Positions 53,064-60,700 of a stretch of DNA of 64,000 bases are shown here, one piece after another. Position 1 is the stretch's first letter. Every line of letters starts with the position of its first letter. Source of the stretch: Cytophagales bacterium (lineage in GTDB: Bacteria; Bacteroidota; Bacteroidia; Cytophagales; Cyclobacteriaceae); contig JADBYQ010000027.1 of assembly GCA_020402945.1 (NCBI GenBank), positions 1 through 64,000 of the forward strand, in the 5' to 3' direction. A model generated the notes under the pieces. That model was not told the origin of the DNA and did not search any database. It worked only from the letters and a program-made list of their open reading frames with translations. The position numbers and the translations under genes are program-made.

Positions 53064-54725
53064 TTAATTTTTTAGCGGAATTCTGTATGGGCCAATAACA
53101 GAGTTAAACAACAAATCTCCATTTTCTAAAAGTTGAAGAATAGCATAAGCTCCATTTCCTCTATTCGTTTGTCCAAATTCAATTCTTGTTCTATTTTTTC
53201 CAGTATTCCAATCTAATCCTGTTATTTCCCAACCTCGTTCTTTAGTATATCCATTAACTAACACCATGTTTGAACCACTGGTAACTAATGGAACCATACT
53301 TGTCGATACTACATCGTTTCTTGTCCAAACCGATTCGAATTCATTTTTTTCTGTATTCCATTCCACTCTCTCCATTCCTTTTGGACCGGGGTGAAGCGGA
53401 CCAACTGTCATTACATCAATAATTCTATCCGGATGACCTTCGTCAATTAAATTATTAACTAAGAACGCACCCCAACCATTTACAACAATTGTTTGCTCCG
53501 ATTGAACCCATTCTCTATCCTCTGGCAAACCAGCTTTTATTGGAATTAAACCTGCAATTCTTCTTGATTTAGCCCCTGCTTTTTGTTGGTGTGTTTCGGG
53601 AATTCCATCTCTCCAAAAAGCCACTAAATTCATACGGTTTTGACCATCGGTAATTAAAACCAATTTATCGTCATCTTTATCAAATCCCATTAGTGTTGGT
53701 GTGGATCCCGCACCAGTTCCTGCCTTGATAGCTGGTGGCCAATCGCCTCCATTATATGGGCTTATCCAAGCTCCATCGGTTTCTTTATCCGAAATTTCAG
53801 TTCCTGTCCAAACCAGTTTACGCATCATTCCGTCTCCTCTAGGCGTTTTACTTCCGGTAGCCACGTAAATGCCGTTTTTATCATCTACTGCCATTGAATT
53901 GGTACATAATTCGGAGTCATTAAAGGCATAGAATTTCCCGGGTCCTTTTAATTCTTTATCAATCACAGAAATTCCATTTACTGCTCCAATTATAATATGA
54001 CCATCATAAGTCATATTCATTCCTACCATATTAATTCGTTTTACACCTGGAGCAACTTCGGCAGCAGGAATAAGAGAGGAAACATCAAATCTATATTTTA
54101 CTTCAAGGCCTTTTTTTAAATCTTTTTTATCAATTAAACCCACTGCAGAAACTACTGTTCCCGCATTAGAATATACATAATCCTCTGAACTTACCAAAGC
54201 ATAAACGCCTGCTGGTAATACCAATCCAGGATTTGGTCCTAAAATTCCTTTAAGATGTTTAGTAGCAAAATCGAGTGATGTGTATTTTACGTCTGCTATT
54301 GATTTTAATTGGTCAATTGTTAATCGCTTTGCGCCAGGAAGGTCAATATCGGTAACTATATTCCAATTAATACCCGATTTATCAATCAAAGCAATACGAT
54401 CTGTTGATACAGACCACATATAATTAGTATCAGCAGAGGCATAGGTAACATTATTTACCGGACCACCCCAAATTGGTATTAGTTTGTTTAAATCTGCTTT
54501 GTATTCGCCATCGTTTATTTTATAGGGAACACAGTTTGTTTGCCCAGAGTTGACATGTGTAACACCATAAATACCTTGTGATAAAAAAGGGTTTTTTGAA
54601 GGATAACTACTATGAGTTTCTGTTGGAACTGTTTCAATGGATTTACTTGATTTTTTATCTTCTTTACAGGAGATAAACATGAGCACTCCCAAACTCATGA
54701 TTGAAATTAATTTAAGGTGTTTCAT
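53064..54725 (-). CDS. Lipoprotein of unknown function, beta-propeller-like
   Basis: A 553-aa protein with lipobox FISC (about residue 20). The mature part repeats a strand pattern seen in propellers, such as NMTYDGHIIIGAVNGISVID, NSMAVDDKNGIYVATGSK and GFDKDDDKLVLITDGQNRM, with a conserved-looking MVPLVTSGSNMVLVNGYTKERG near the end. Family not recognised; no catalytic motif is proposed. The base composition is visibly AT-rich compared with the flanking genes. It leads the minus-strand module's 3' end beside the attC-like element and sits 27 bp downstream of a barrel gene. Confidence 0.6.
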   Translation of the reverse strand: MKHLKLISIMSLGVLMFISCKEDKKSSKSIETVPTETHSSYPSKNPFLSQGIYGVTHVNSGQTNCVPYKINDGEYKADLNKLIPIWGGPVNNVTYASADTNYMWSVSTDRIALIDKSGINWNIVTDIDLPGAKRLTIDQLKSIADVKYTSLDFATKHLKGILGPNPGLVLPAGVYALVSSEDYVYSNAGTVVSAVGLIDKKDLKKGLEVKYRFDVSSLIPAAEVAPGVKRINMVGMNMTYDGHIIIGAVNGISVIDKELKGPGKFYAFNDSELCTNSMAVDDKNGIYVATGSKTPRGDGMMRKLVWTGTEISDKETDGAWISPYNGGDWPPAIKAGTGAGSTPTLMGFDKDDDKLVLITDGQNRMNLVAFWRDGIPETHQQKAGAKSRRIAGLIPIKAGLPEDREWVQSEQTIVVNGWGAFLVNNLIDEGHPDRIIDVMTVGPLHPGPKGMERVEWNTEKNEFESVWTRNDVVSTSMVPLVTSGSNMVLVNGYTKERGWEITGLDWNTGKNRTRIEFGQTNRGNGAYAILQLLENGDLLFNSVIGPYRIPLKN

Positions 54726-54752
54726 TTGTGTTTATTTAATAGTTAAAATTAG

Positions 54753-55709
54753 TTAGAATAATAAATAATTAATACCTACTTGAAAGGATGCTCCTCCAAA
54801 TCTATTTCTCGTGCCGAAGTTATTAGTAAATCTTGATAAAACACCAAGTTTACCAGGTTTAAGCCAATAGGAACCATAAATTCCTAAACCATATATTTGG
54901 TCTTTATCTAAAACAGCTTTTTCACCTTTATCATCACCAGTTTGCCACGTTCCAAAACCATATAAACCTACTTCGTGTCCCATTGTAAAATTATAGCTTG
55001 CGCCATAATCTAGAGTTAAATGAGATGCCTCTTTAAAGTCGGTTCCCTTTTGTTTACTGTTTATTTCGTAGGTTAATCCGGAGGTTAAACCTATTTTGTC
55101 TTTCGGTTTATACCGTCCCATTACCCTAAAATTGTGAGACCAATACCCTAAGCCTACATTTTCAGTACTGTTCACCTCATATTTTCCTATCGGAACCCAT
55201 ATTCCATAGGAGAAGGTGGTTGAAAGCTTATTTTTCTCCCAAGTAAGCCACACAGGCTGTAGATAAAAATCTCCGAGCCCAAAGGAATTTAAGTTGATTT
55301 TTGTACTACCAACTGTAGTTTGACCTGAATAAAAATCTAAAGCAATGTTTGCATTTGGATTGTTTAACATGGGTAGAGCAAGTATTCCCCATTTAGCATT
55401 TAGAATTTTGCTTTTACCAAAATAGCTAATCATTGGGATAATAGAATGTGTTTTCACGTTCTGACCTAAATTAACGGAAAAAGGAGGGTTATCATTAATT
55501 TGAATGACATCAGTTTTATTTCCTGAATCATTATAATAATTCATTTCTGAAAAAGAATAGTATAATGAAAATACCCAACCTGAAGCAGATGGAATAAAAT
55601 AATCATTTGTATTGAAACTTCCTCCAATGTAATGTCCTTGCCCACTAATGTTTGATGATATTGCAATTAACAAAACGCACAGACCTAGTTGTAGTGATTT
55701 TGATTTCAT
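54753..55709 (-). CDS. Outer-membrane channel-like protein (phenol-degradation MetA/SphA type)
   Basis: A 318-aa exported protein (signal peptide ending NISGQG). It is barrel-like with strands such as TTFSYGIWVPIGKYEV, YWSHNFRVMGRYKPKDKIGL and FQVGINYLLF (aromatic C-terminus). The overall layout and the 'PIGKY' turn fit the transporter family linked with phenol and hydrocarbon degradation clusters. It is AT-rich and adjacent to the propeller-like lipoprotein, suggesting a surface uptake unit (inference). Confidence 0.65.
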   Translation of the reverse strand: MKSKSLQLGLCVLLIAISSNISGQGHYIGGSFNTNDYFIPSASGWVFSLYYSFSEMNYYNDSGNKTDVIQINDNPPFSVNLGQNVKTHSIIPMISYFGKSKILNAKWGILALPMLNNPNANIALDFYSGQTTVGSTKINLNSFGLGDFYLQPVWLTWEKNKLSTTFSYGIWVPIGKYEVNSTENVGLGYWSHNFRVMGRYKPKDKIGLTSGLTYEINSKQKGTDFKEASHLTLDYGASYNFTMGHEVGLYGFGTWQTGDDKGEKAVLDKDQIYGLGIYGSYWLKPGKLGVLSRFTNNFGTRNRFGGASFQVGINYLLF

Positions 55710-55720
55710 AAATAAAATAT

Positions 55721-56497
55721 TTAAAAGTTCTTATTGAAACCTATTTGATACAGTATTCCTCTATCATCAATTGTTGATTTTTTAGTGGGGATTTCCATCA
55801 ATCCAACTAAATTGAAACCTGCACCCAATGATTTACCAACTATAGGGGAGAGAATTAAATCAAAATTTTTGTTTTCAAAATCGATGATTGTTCGGGGTTC
55901 AAAAACATAAAACAGTCCAGTTTTTGTAAATTTTGCGATGAAAATACGATTGGTTAAAATTGATAAATCGGGATACAAATCATCTTTGGCAATGGCAAAG
56001 GTATATTGCGGTTGAATGGCTAAAAACAAACTTTGATTTATGGTGTAGGAGTAGGTTAATGCTGGTGTCGCAGAAAATAGTTGGCTACCAAAACCTTGTT
56101 TTCCCGTTGGCAAATTGAATTCTACTGAGCCTGCTAATGAGTTTTTACCTTTGACATAAAAAGCATTTAATATCGAAAATTTTACATCAGAAAATGATGA
56201 TTGAAATCCAGTTCCACTAACCCCACTATGAGTAGTCATTATTTCCGGTTTAACAGAAAAACTCCATCGATTTACCCCTAATACAAGACTGAATTTATTA
56301 CTGATAGAAGAAGCATTATTTGCTTTATCAAAATACAAACCAGAGTAACCAACTCTAGAATTTACTCGTGTAGGATCAACACCCGATTCTGTTCTTAATT
56401 TTTCAATAGATAACGAATCAGTTTGCCCACAAACAGTTGTTGATACAAAAAAAAATAAAATAAGCCCATTTTTTAATTTACTCTTCATTTTTACCAA
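55721..56497 (-). CDS. Outer-membrane barrel-like protein
   Basis: A 258-aa exported protein (signal peptide ending VCGQ). It is barrel-like with strands GLYFDKANNASSISNKFSLV, FSVKPEIMTTHSG, NSLAGSVEFNLPTGKQGFGS and a terminal ILYQIGFNKNF. 'NLPTGK' resembles the IPxGKY turn of the neighbouring channel protein, suggesting a diverged paralogue. Function unknown. It overlaps the PsiE-like gene upstream by 20 bases and lies 11 bp before the channel gene. Confidence 0.65.
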   Translation of the reverse strand: MVKMKSKLKNGLILFFFVSTTVCGQTDSLSIEKLRTESGVDPTRVNSRVGYSGLYFDKANNASSISNKFSLVLGVNRWSFSVKPEIMTTHSGVSGTGFQSSFSDVKFSILNAFYVKGKNSLAGSVEFNLPTGKQGFGSQLFSATPALTYSYTINQSLFLAIQPQYTFAIAKDDLYPDLSILTNRIFIAKFTKTGLFYVFEPRTIIDFENKNFDLILSPIVGKSLGAGFNLVGLMEIPTKKSTIDDRGILYQIGFNKNF

Positions 56498-56876
56498 GTT
56501 TAATTTTTTTATTTAGAATAAAATATAAGAAACCCAAAACAAAAATTAATGATGAAACACCTAATAAAGTATTGCCATTTATATGTTCGAAATCCATTAT
56601 TAAAATATGTCTAACCACAGCGATAATTGCAATTTCAATAATTACTTTTATGTAATTAATATTATTTTTTTGTTTGTATTCCCTTAATGATTCAATTACC
56701 TCAATTAGTATTGTAATTAATAAAACAGCAGCAATTAGACCTTGTACTGTTGAAATAAATAAATTTGCTTTATCAATTTTTGGTTCTAGAAAGTTAATTG
56801 TTGCTGGTCCACTCTTCTCCAGTCCTGAGCTAGATGTTTGAGTTGAACAGGATATTGTCATAACAAAACTAGGCAA
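56478..56876 (-). CDS. PsiE-like membrane protein
   Basis: A 132-aa protein with four likely helices in the PsiE (phosphate-starvation-inducible E) arrangement, with the family-type segments LITILIEVIESLREYKQKN and IAIIAVVRHILIMDF followed by LGVSSLIFVLGFLYFIL. The first 25 residues (MPSFVMTISCSTQTSSSG) look non-conserved, so the true start may be further downstream. Role unknown; family members respond to phosphate starvation. It is the first gene of the AT-rich module and overlaps the barrel gene. Confidence 0.7.
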   Translation of the reverse strand: MPSFVMTISCSTQTSSSGLEKSGPATINFLEPKIDKANLFISTVQGLIAAVLLITILIEVIESLREYKQKNNINYIKVIIEIAIIAVVRHILIMDFEHINGNTLLGVSSLIFVLGFLYFILNKKIKLGKNEE

Positions 56877-56994
56877 ATTATTCTTCTCATTGTCTCACGG
56901 TTTAGTCGTCCCCGGAATAATAGCCGCCAACATTAGAATGCCCGCAATTCAGTTGCGAGTATTTCGCTTATGGCAACCGATGATGTTACTTCAA
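56877..56994. other. Intergenic region with a short inverted repeat
   Basis: A 118-bp gap between the PsiE-like gene and the alpha-2-macroglobulin fragment. CCCGCAAttcaGTTGCGAG at 56941 is an imperfect version of the perfect hairpin at 60636-60654, part of a repeat shared between the two loci. Confidence 0.45.
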
Positions 56995-57152
56995 TTACTG
57001 CACCACCCTCTTCACCACCTCCACCATTTGCCCTTTTTCTTTGGCACTCACACTGTGATCGTACATGGCCTCGCAACTTACTCCTGGTAAATAAAACGTG
57101 CCACTGAAACTCGCGGTGAGTGACACGCGGAAGGTGCGCTGCCTGCCGGCAC
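56995..57152 (-). pseudogene. Alpha-2-macroglobulin C-terminal fragment (second copy)
   Basis: On the minus strand the frame ending in TAA at 56995 reads AGRQRTFRVSLTASFSGTFY, LPGVSCEAMYDHSVSAKEKG and VVEVVKRVVQ-like residues, the C-terminus of alpha-2-macroglobulin. It matches the real gene end at 60701-60858. Aligned without gaps (57002-57152 against 60708-60858), 135 of 151 bases agree by hand count. It is open but headless: the 5' part of the gene is replaced by a membrane dipeptidase gene. Confidence 0.8.
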
Positions 57153-57437
57153 TTTGCTCACGATGGTAAAAACCTGAAACGCCATATTCGCTTGTTGCAT
57201 GCGAGGCACATCTACATGGCCATAGTTAATTTTTTTTAACAGGTTCCTATCCCAGAGCAATTCATCGCAATGCAAGTCCGCAATGAAGGGGATTGAATCG
57301 TACCAAACGTTTTTTATTGGTGCACCAGACAGCGTGACTTTATTGCTTGTTTGATCAAGGTAACGCGGGACAAAGAGAAAAAAGCCTGCTATGGCGGTTA
57401 TTAGTATGAAGAGGAGGATTTTGAGGAATTTTTTCAT
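57078..57437 (-). pseudogene. Truncated membrane dipeptidase fused to alpha-2-macroglobulin remnant
   Basis: The 119-aa frame begins with a signal or anchor helix (KKFLKILLFILITAIAGFFLF), then SIPFIADLHCDELLWDRNL and YGHVDVPRMQQANMAFQVFTIV. This is the N-terminus of renal-dipeptidase-type metallopeptidases, where DLHCD carries the first metal ligands (the family has DxHxD). At about 57152 the coding passes, out of frame, into the alpha-2-macroglobulin remnant, so the last 20 residues are meaningless. Most of the peptidase domain is gone, so no activity is expected. Confidence 0.75.
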
Positions 57438-57605
57438 AAAGCAAAATAGCCAATTTGAGGTAGAATATTTTAGCTATCTAGATCCCACAATCAAAATATT
57501 GCATACGGAAGTCGCACCGGCCTAATTTATTTTATTTCTTCGTAGAGTTCTCGAAACGAGTAACTCTGCGAAGAAATGAGATTACTATAAGCCTGGATAA
57601 CAAGA
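57438..57605. other. Intergenic region
   Basis: A 168-bp gap before the T9SS repeat protein. Only a weak inverted pair (CGTAGAGTTC...GAACTCTGCG-like around 57541-57575) is visible. No gene or promoter is called. Confidence 0.3.
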
Positions 57606-59012
57606 TCATTTCACAACCAATTTCTGTTTGCTGATTTTCTGATCTTCAATAATGGAAATGAGGTATATACCAGGTGTAAGAGCAACGGAAGGAACAAATT
57701 CGAATATGTTTGATTCGAGATACATCGATTCGCTAAGAATTTTTCTACCCGTTACATCGTGAATTTCTAATGAGATCAATCTCTGGCCTGAACCTGCCAG
57801 TTTCACATAAAAACTTTTGCCATCGTTGGGGTTTGGATAAATTGTAATGGCAGAACTTGACGACTGACCAAAATAAACTACGACAACATTAGAATAACTA
57901 AATATTCCATCAAAATCAGTTTGTTTTAATCTGTAATAATTAGGACCATCGAAGGGAAAGCCATCAGTAGCATAGTACTTCAGAGTTTGTGTGCTGTTTC
58001 CCGCACCTTTTACTGTGGCTAGCGTGGTAAAGTTTATTCCATTACTACTTCTTTCTACTGTGAAGAAGTCATTGTTAATTTCGGTGGCGGTTATCCACGA
58101 TATTTCTACTCCTTCTTTCCCAAGCTTGGCTTTAAACTCCAATAATTGAATTGGAAGTGGAGTTGTGCAAATTACTGGCTGGATGAAGTGCCATCCAAAT
58201 CCATCACTTATACCGCCATAATAAATAAAATTTGGGGTAAGGTTGGTACAAGTAGATTGTGTTAAGGTTCCATCACTATATCCATCGTTATTACCACCAT
58301 AGTAAATAAAATTTGGGGTAAGGTTGGTACAAGTAGATTGTGTTAAGGTTCCATCACTATACCCATCGTTATTACCGCCATAATAAATAAAATTTGGGGT
58401 AAGGTCGGTACAAGTGGATTGTGTCAAGGTTCCATCGCTATACCCATCGTTATTACCGCCATAATAAATAAAATTTGGGGTAAGGTCGGTACAAGTAGAT
58501 TGTGTTAAAGTTCCATCGCTATACCCATCGTTATTACCACCATAATAAATAAAATTTGGGGTAAGGTCGGTACAAGTAGATTGTGTTAAGGTTCCATCAC
58601 TGTACCCATCGTTATTACCACCATAATAAATAAAATTTGGGGTAAGGTCTGTACAAGTAGATTGTGTTAAGGTTCCATCACTATACCCATCGTCATTACC
58701 ACCATAATAGATAAAATTTGGGGTAAGGTTGGTACAAATAGATTGTGTTAAGGTTCCATCACTATACCCATCGTCATTACCACCATAATAAATAAAATTT
58801 GGGGTAAGGTTGGTACAAGTAGATTGTGTCAAGGTTCCATCACTATACCCATCGTCATTACCACCATAATAGATAAAATTTGGGGTAAGGTCCGGGCAAG
58901 TAGATTGTATTAAAGTTCCATCACTATACCCTTCGTTATCACCACCCGTATATTGTGCTATAACGGAGTTAACTGTAAACACTAATAATACTATAGGTAG
59001 TAACTTGTTCAA
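57606..59012 (-). CDS. T9SS-exported protein with nine 27-aa GGxxDGYSDG repeats
   Basis: A 468-aa protein: signal peptide (ending VIAQ), nine repeats and a tenth degenerate one (residues about 22-285), a linker, and a type-A T9SS domain. The repeat core is GGNNDGYSDGTLTQSTC with the invariant C and LTPNFIYY joining units; N/D at positions 3-4 varies. The GGxxDG element may bind Ca2+ (inference). The tail contains LPIQLLEFKAKLGKEGVEI, ATEINNDFFTVERS and YPNPNDGKSFYVKL, and ends ISKQKLVVK, matching T9SS-sorted proteins. It starts 13 bp after the end of the SUMF1-like gene, so probably co-transcribed with it. Confidence 0.85.
   Translation of the reverse strand: MNKLLPIVLLVFTVNSVIAQYTGGDNEGYSDGTLIQSTCPDLTPNFIYYGGNDDGYSDGTLTQSTCTNLTPNFIYYGGNDDGYSDGTLTQSICTNLTPNFIYYGGNDDGYSDGTLTQSTCTDLTPNFIYYGGNNDGYSDGTLTQSTCTDLTPNFIYYGGNNDGYSDGTLTQSTCTDLTPNFIYYGGNNDGYSDGTLTQSTCTDLTPNFIYYGGNNDGYSDGTLTQSTCTNLTPNFIYYGGNNDGYSDGTLTQSTCTNLTPNFIYYGGISDGFGWHFIQPVICTTPLPIQLLEFKAKLGKEGVEISWITATEINNDFFTVERSSNGINFTTLATVKGAGNSTQTLKYYATDGFPFDGPNYYRLKQTDFDGIFSYSNVVVVYFGQSSSSAITIYPNPNDGKSFYVKLAGSGQRLISLEIHDVTGRKILSESMYLESNIFEFVPSVALTPGIYLISIIEDQKISKQKLVVK
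58170..58965 (-). repeat. 81-bp tandem repeat array inside the T9SS protein gene
   Basis: Nine complete 27-codon units plus one degenerate unit. Neighbouring units differ by only a few silent or conservative bases (for example GGTCGGTACAAG versus GGTTGGTACAAG). The near-identity at DNA level indicates recent expansion by slippage or unequal recombination. Boundaries are approximate. Confidence 0.85.
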
Positions 59013-59025
59013 GCTTTTCTGACAA

Positions 59026-60522
59026 TTATGGAATTCTTACTCCCCTGCCACCAACAACAGCTTGTTTTGATTGATTAGTATTATTATCCATTCGACTGCG
59101 ATCACTAAGTCTTAATTCACCTGGTGCTCCTGAATTAAATGAACCACCTCTTGTAATCCCACCAGCATTACCACCACCAGCTGTAGGCCAGTTAGCCGTA
59201 TTAAATAAACCGGCCGCTGTTATGGTGCCATCACCGTTTAAACCATTAAAACTGCTATAATCGAAACTACGACCACCTACACATTGTTCAAAAACATTAC
59301 CGCTCATATCCATTACCCCATAATAAGATGCGCCAGCTTGAACGCGGGTGGTGGCAGCACCGGCAGCAAAACCACAACGAAGTGGACCAAAAGTAGTAGC
59401 ATTTGCAGATCCATATGCACACAAGCCATTACCAGAGGCGGTTGAAACTTCAGCACCTTGTCCACCATTTGTTAGTGCACCCGAGGTGGCCTGAAGAATA
59501 GTTGTACTACCCCAGGCGTATTCATTGGCAACAGAAGGAATTCCAGAACCTCTACAAGCTTTTTCATATTCCATTTCTGTCATTGGGCGCAAACCAGACC
59601 AATCCAAGTAAGTCATTAAGTCGGGCCATGATAGCCAGTTGCAAGCAACATTTTGGCCGTCAGCTGCTTCGTTAAAGGTTCCATTCACATTTAAGTCGCA
59701 CCCGTAAATAGCTGGCGTTGTTGTAGCTGTACCCGGAGTCATAATACGTATTCCATTTCGAGCATTGTTTGGGGCAGCTGTTTGTATAGGCCAAGAACCG
59801 GTTGCAGAAGCCGGAGAAATATTGGTGCGTGCAGTTTGCTGGTTAAAGGTAAGTGAGTTTAAAAATTTAACATATTGTTCTTGGCTAACTTCATATTTCA
59901 TAGAGTAAAAGGCATTATGCCCTTGAGGGTATGCGGATGGAAGGCTTGGACTGCCAGTTGAACCAAGGCTACTAACTTGATATGCCCCTGCAGTAGCAAA
60001 ACCGGCAGCCTGTGTGGCCGCGGTAATAGTTATGCCGTTAAACCCGTTATTAGAGACACCATCACCAATTATAAAATTACCGGTGGGTATAAAAACCATT
60101 TCAATACCAAACACCTGAAAATTATCAATCAAATTTGCATCTGTTTGCAGATCAAGGGTTACTGTTGATGATGCAATGTTTCCATTGCCTGTTGCTGATC
60201 TTCGAATAAAGACACCAACACCGTCAGTTACAGCATCAACTTGTAAAACACCACCGGTAACGGAGTGGTTGCCTGAAATAGTGCTTAAAAGGGAATGGTC
60301 CCAGGTTTGAGCACCACTGCAAACTTGCCTTTTTACAAAAACCCAAACGCCATCGTAGTTAGTTGGCCCCAAAGCGGTGTTCCAGCTATTGTCCCATTGG
60401 ATAGTAAACTGGAGGTTGGCGCCTGATACTGTTGGGGTTCCAATAACAAGATTGTTCGCCTTAGTGCTGCCAACTAAGCCGCACAGGCAGGTAATAAGAT
60501 AGTAGAAGTGTATGTTTTTCAT
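59026..60522 (-). CDS. SUMF1/FGE-like secreted protein
   Basis: A 498-aa exported protein (signal peptide ending STKA). A beta-rich N-terminal region (about 25-140: NLQFTIQWDNSWNTALGP) is followed by a formylglycine-generating-enzyme-like domain (about 145-498): FIPTGNFIIGDGVSN, YSMKYEVSQEQYVKFLNSL, LDWSGLRPMTEMEYEKACRG and GVMDMSGNVFEQCVGG, with TRGGSF near the end. Many bacterial members of this family do not modify sulphatases. The catalytic Cys pair was not confirmed, so activity is open. Just upstream of the T9SS repeat protein on the same strand, it may act on or with it. Confidence 0.85.
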   Translation of the reverse strand: MKNIHFYYLITCLCGLVGSTKANNLVIGTPTVSGANLQFTIQWDNSWNTALGPTNYDGVWVFVKRQVCSGAQTWDHSLLSTISGNHSVTGGVLQVDAVTDGVGVFIRRSATGNGNIASSTVTLDLQTDANLIDNFQVFGIEMVFIPTGNFIIGDGVSNNGFNGITITAATQAAGFATAGAYQVSSLGSTGSPSLPSAYPQGHNAFYSMKYEVSQEQYVKFLNSLTFNQQTARTNISPASATGSWPIQTAAPNNARNGIRIMTPGTATTTPAIYGCDLNVNGTFNEAADGQNVACNWLSWPDLMTYLDWSGLRPMTEMEYEKACRGSGIPSVANEYAWGSTTILQATSGALTNGGQGAEVSTASGNGLCAYGSANATTFGPLRCGFAAGAATTRVQAGASYYGVMDMSGNVFEQCVGGRSFDYSSFNGLNGDGTITAAGLFNTANWPTAGGGNAGGITRGGSFNSGAPGELRLSDRSRMDNNTNQSKQAVVGGRGVRIP

Positions 60523-60635
60523 AGACTGATATTTTTCTAAAATTAATAATAATTATCATTTTTTTGAGCAGAGAAGAGTACCAACTGTGCGATGGCCAAA
60601 TGGTCCCGAGCCATATTACTGCCAAGATTAGGATA

Positions 60636-60654
60636 CCCGCAACTCGGTTGCGGG
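60636..60654. repeat. Perfect hairpin CCCGCAAC / GTTGCGGG
   Basis: An 8-bp stem with a 3-base loop, located between the alpha-2-macroglobulin gene end and the SUMF1-like gene start. A weaker copy lies at 56941, in the duplicated downstream region. No T run follows on either strand, so it is read as a repeat or processing hairpin rather than a strong terminator. Confidence 0.5.
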
Positions 60655-60700
60655 TATTTCGCTTGTAACTACAGTTTGGCTGCACCAATCGTCTCGTTTA

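Noticed and set aside
58170-58965. CRISPR-like or mobile repeat array
   Set aside because: The 81-bp units are coding, in frame and without spacers, within the T9SS protein gene.
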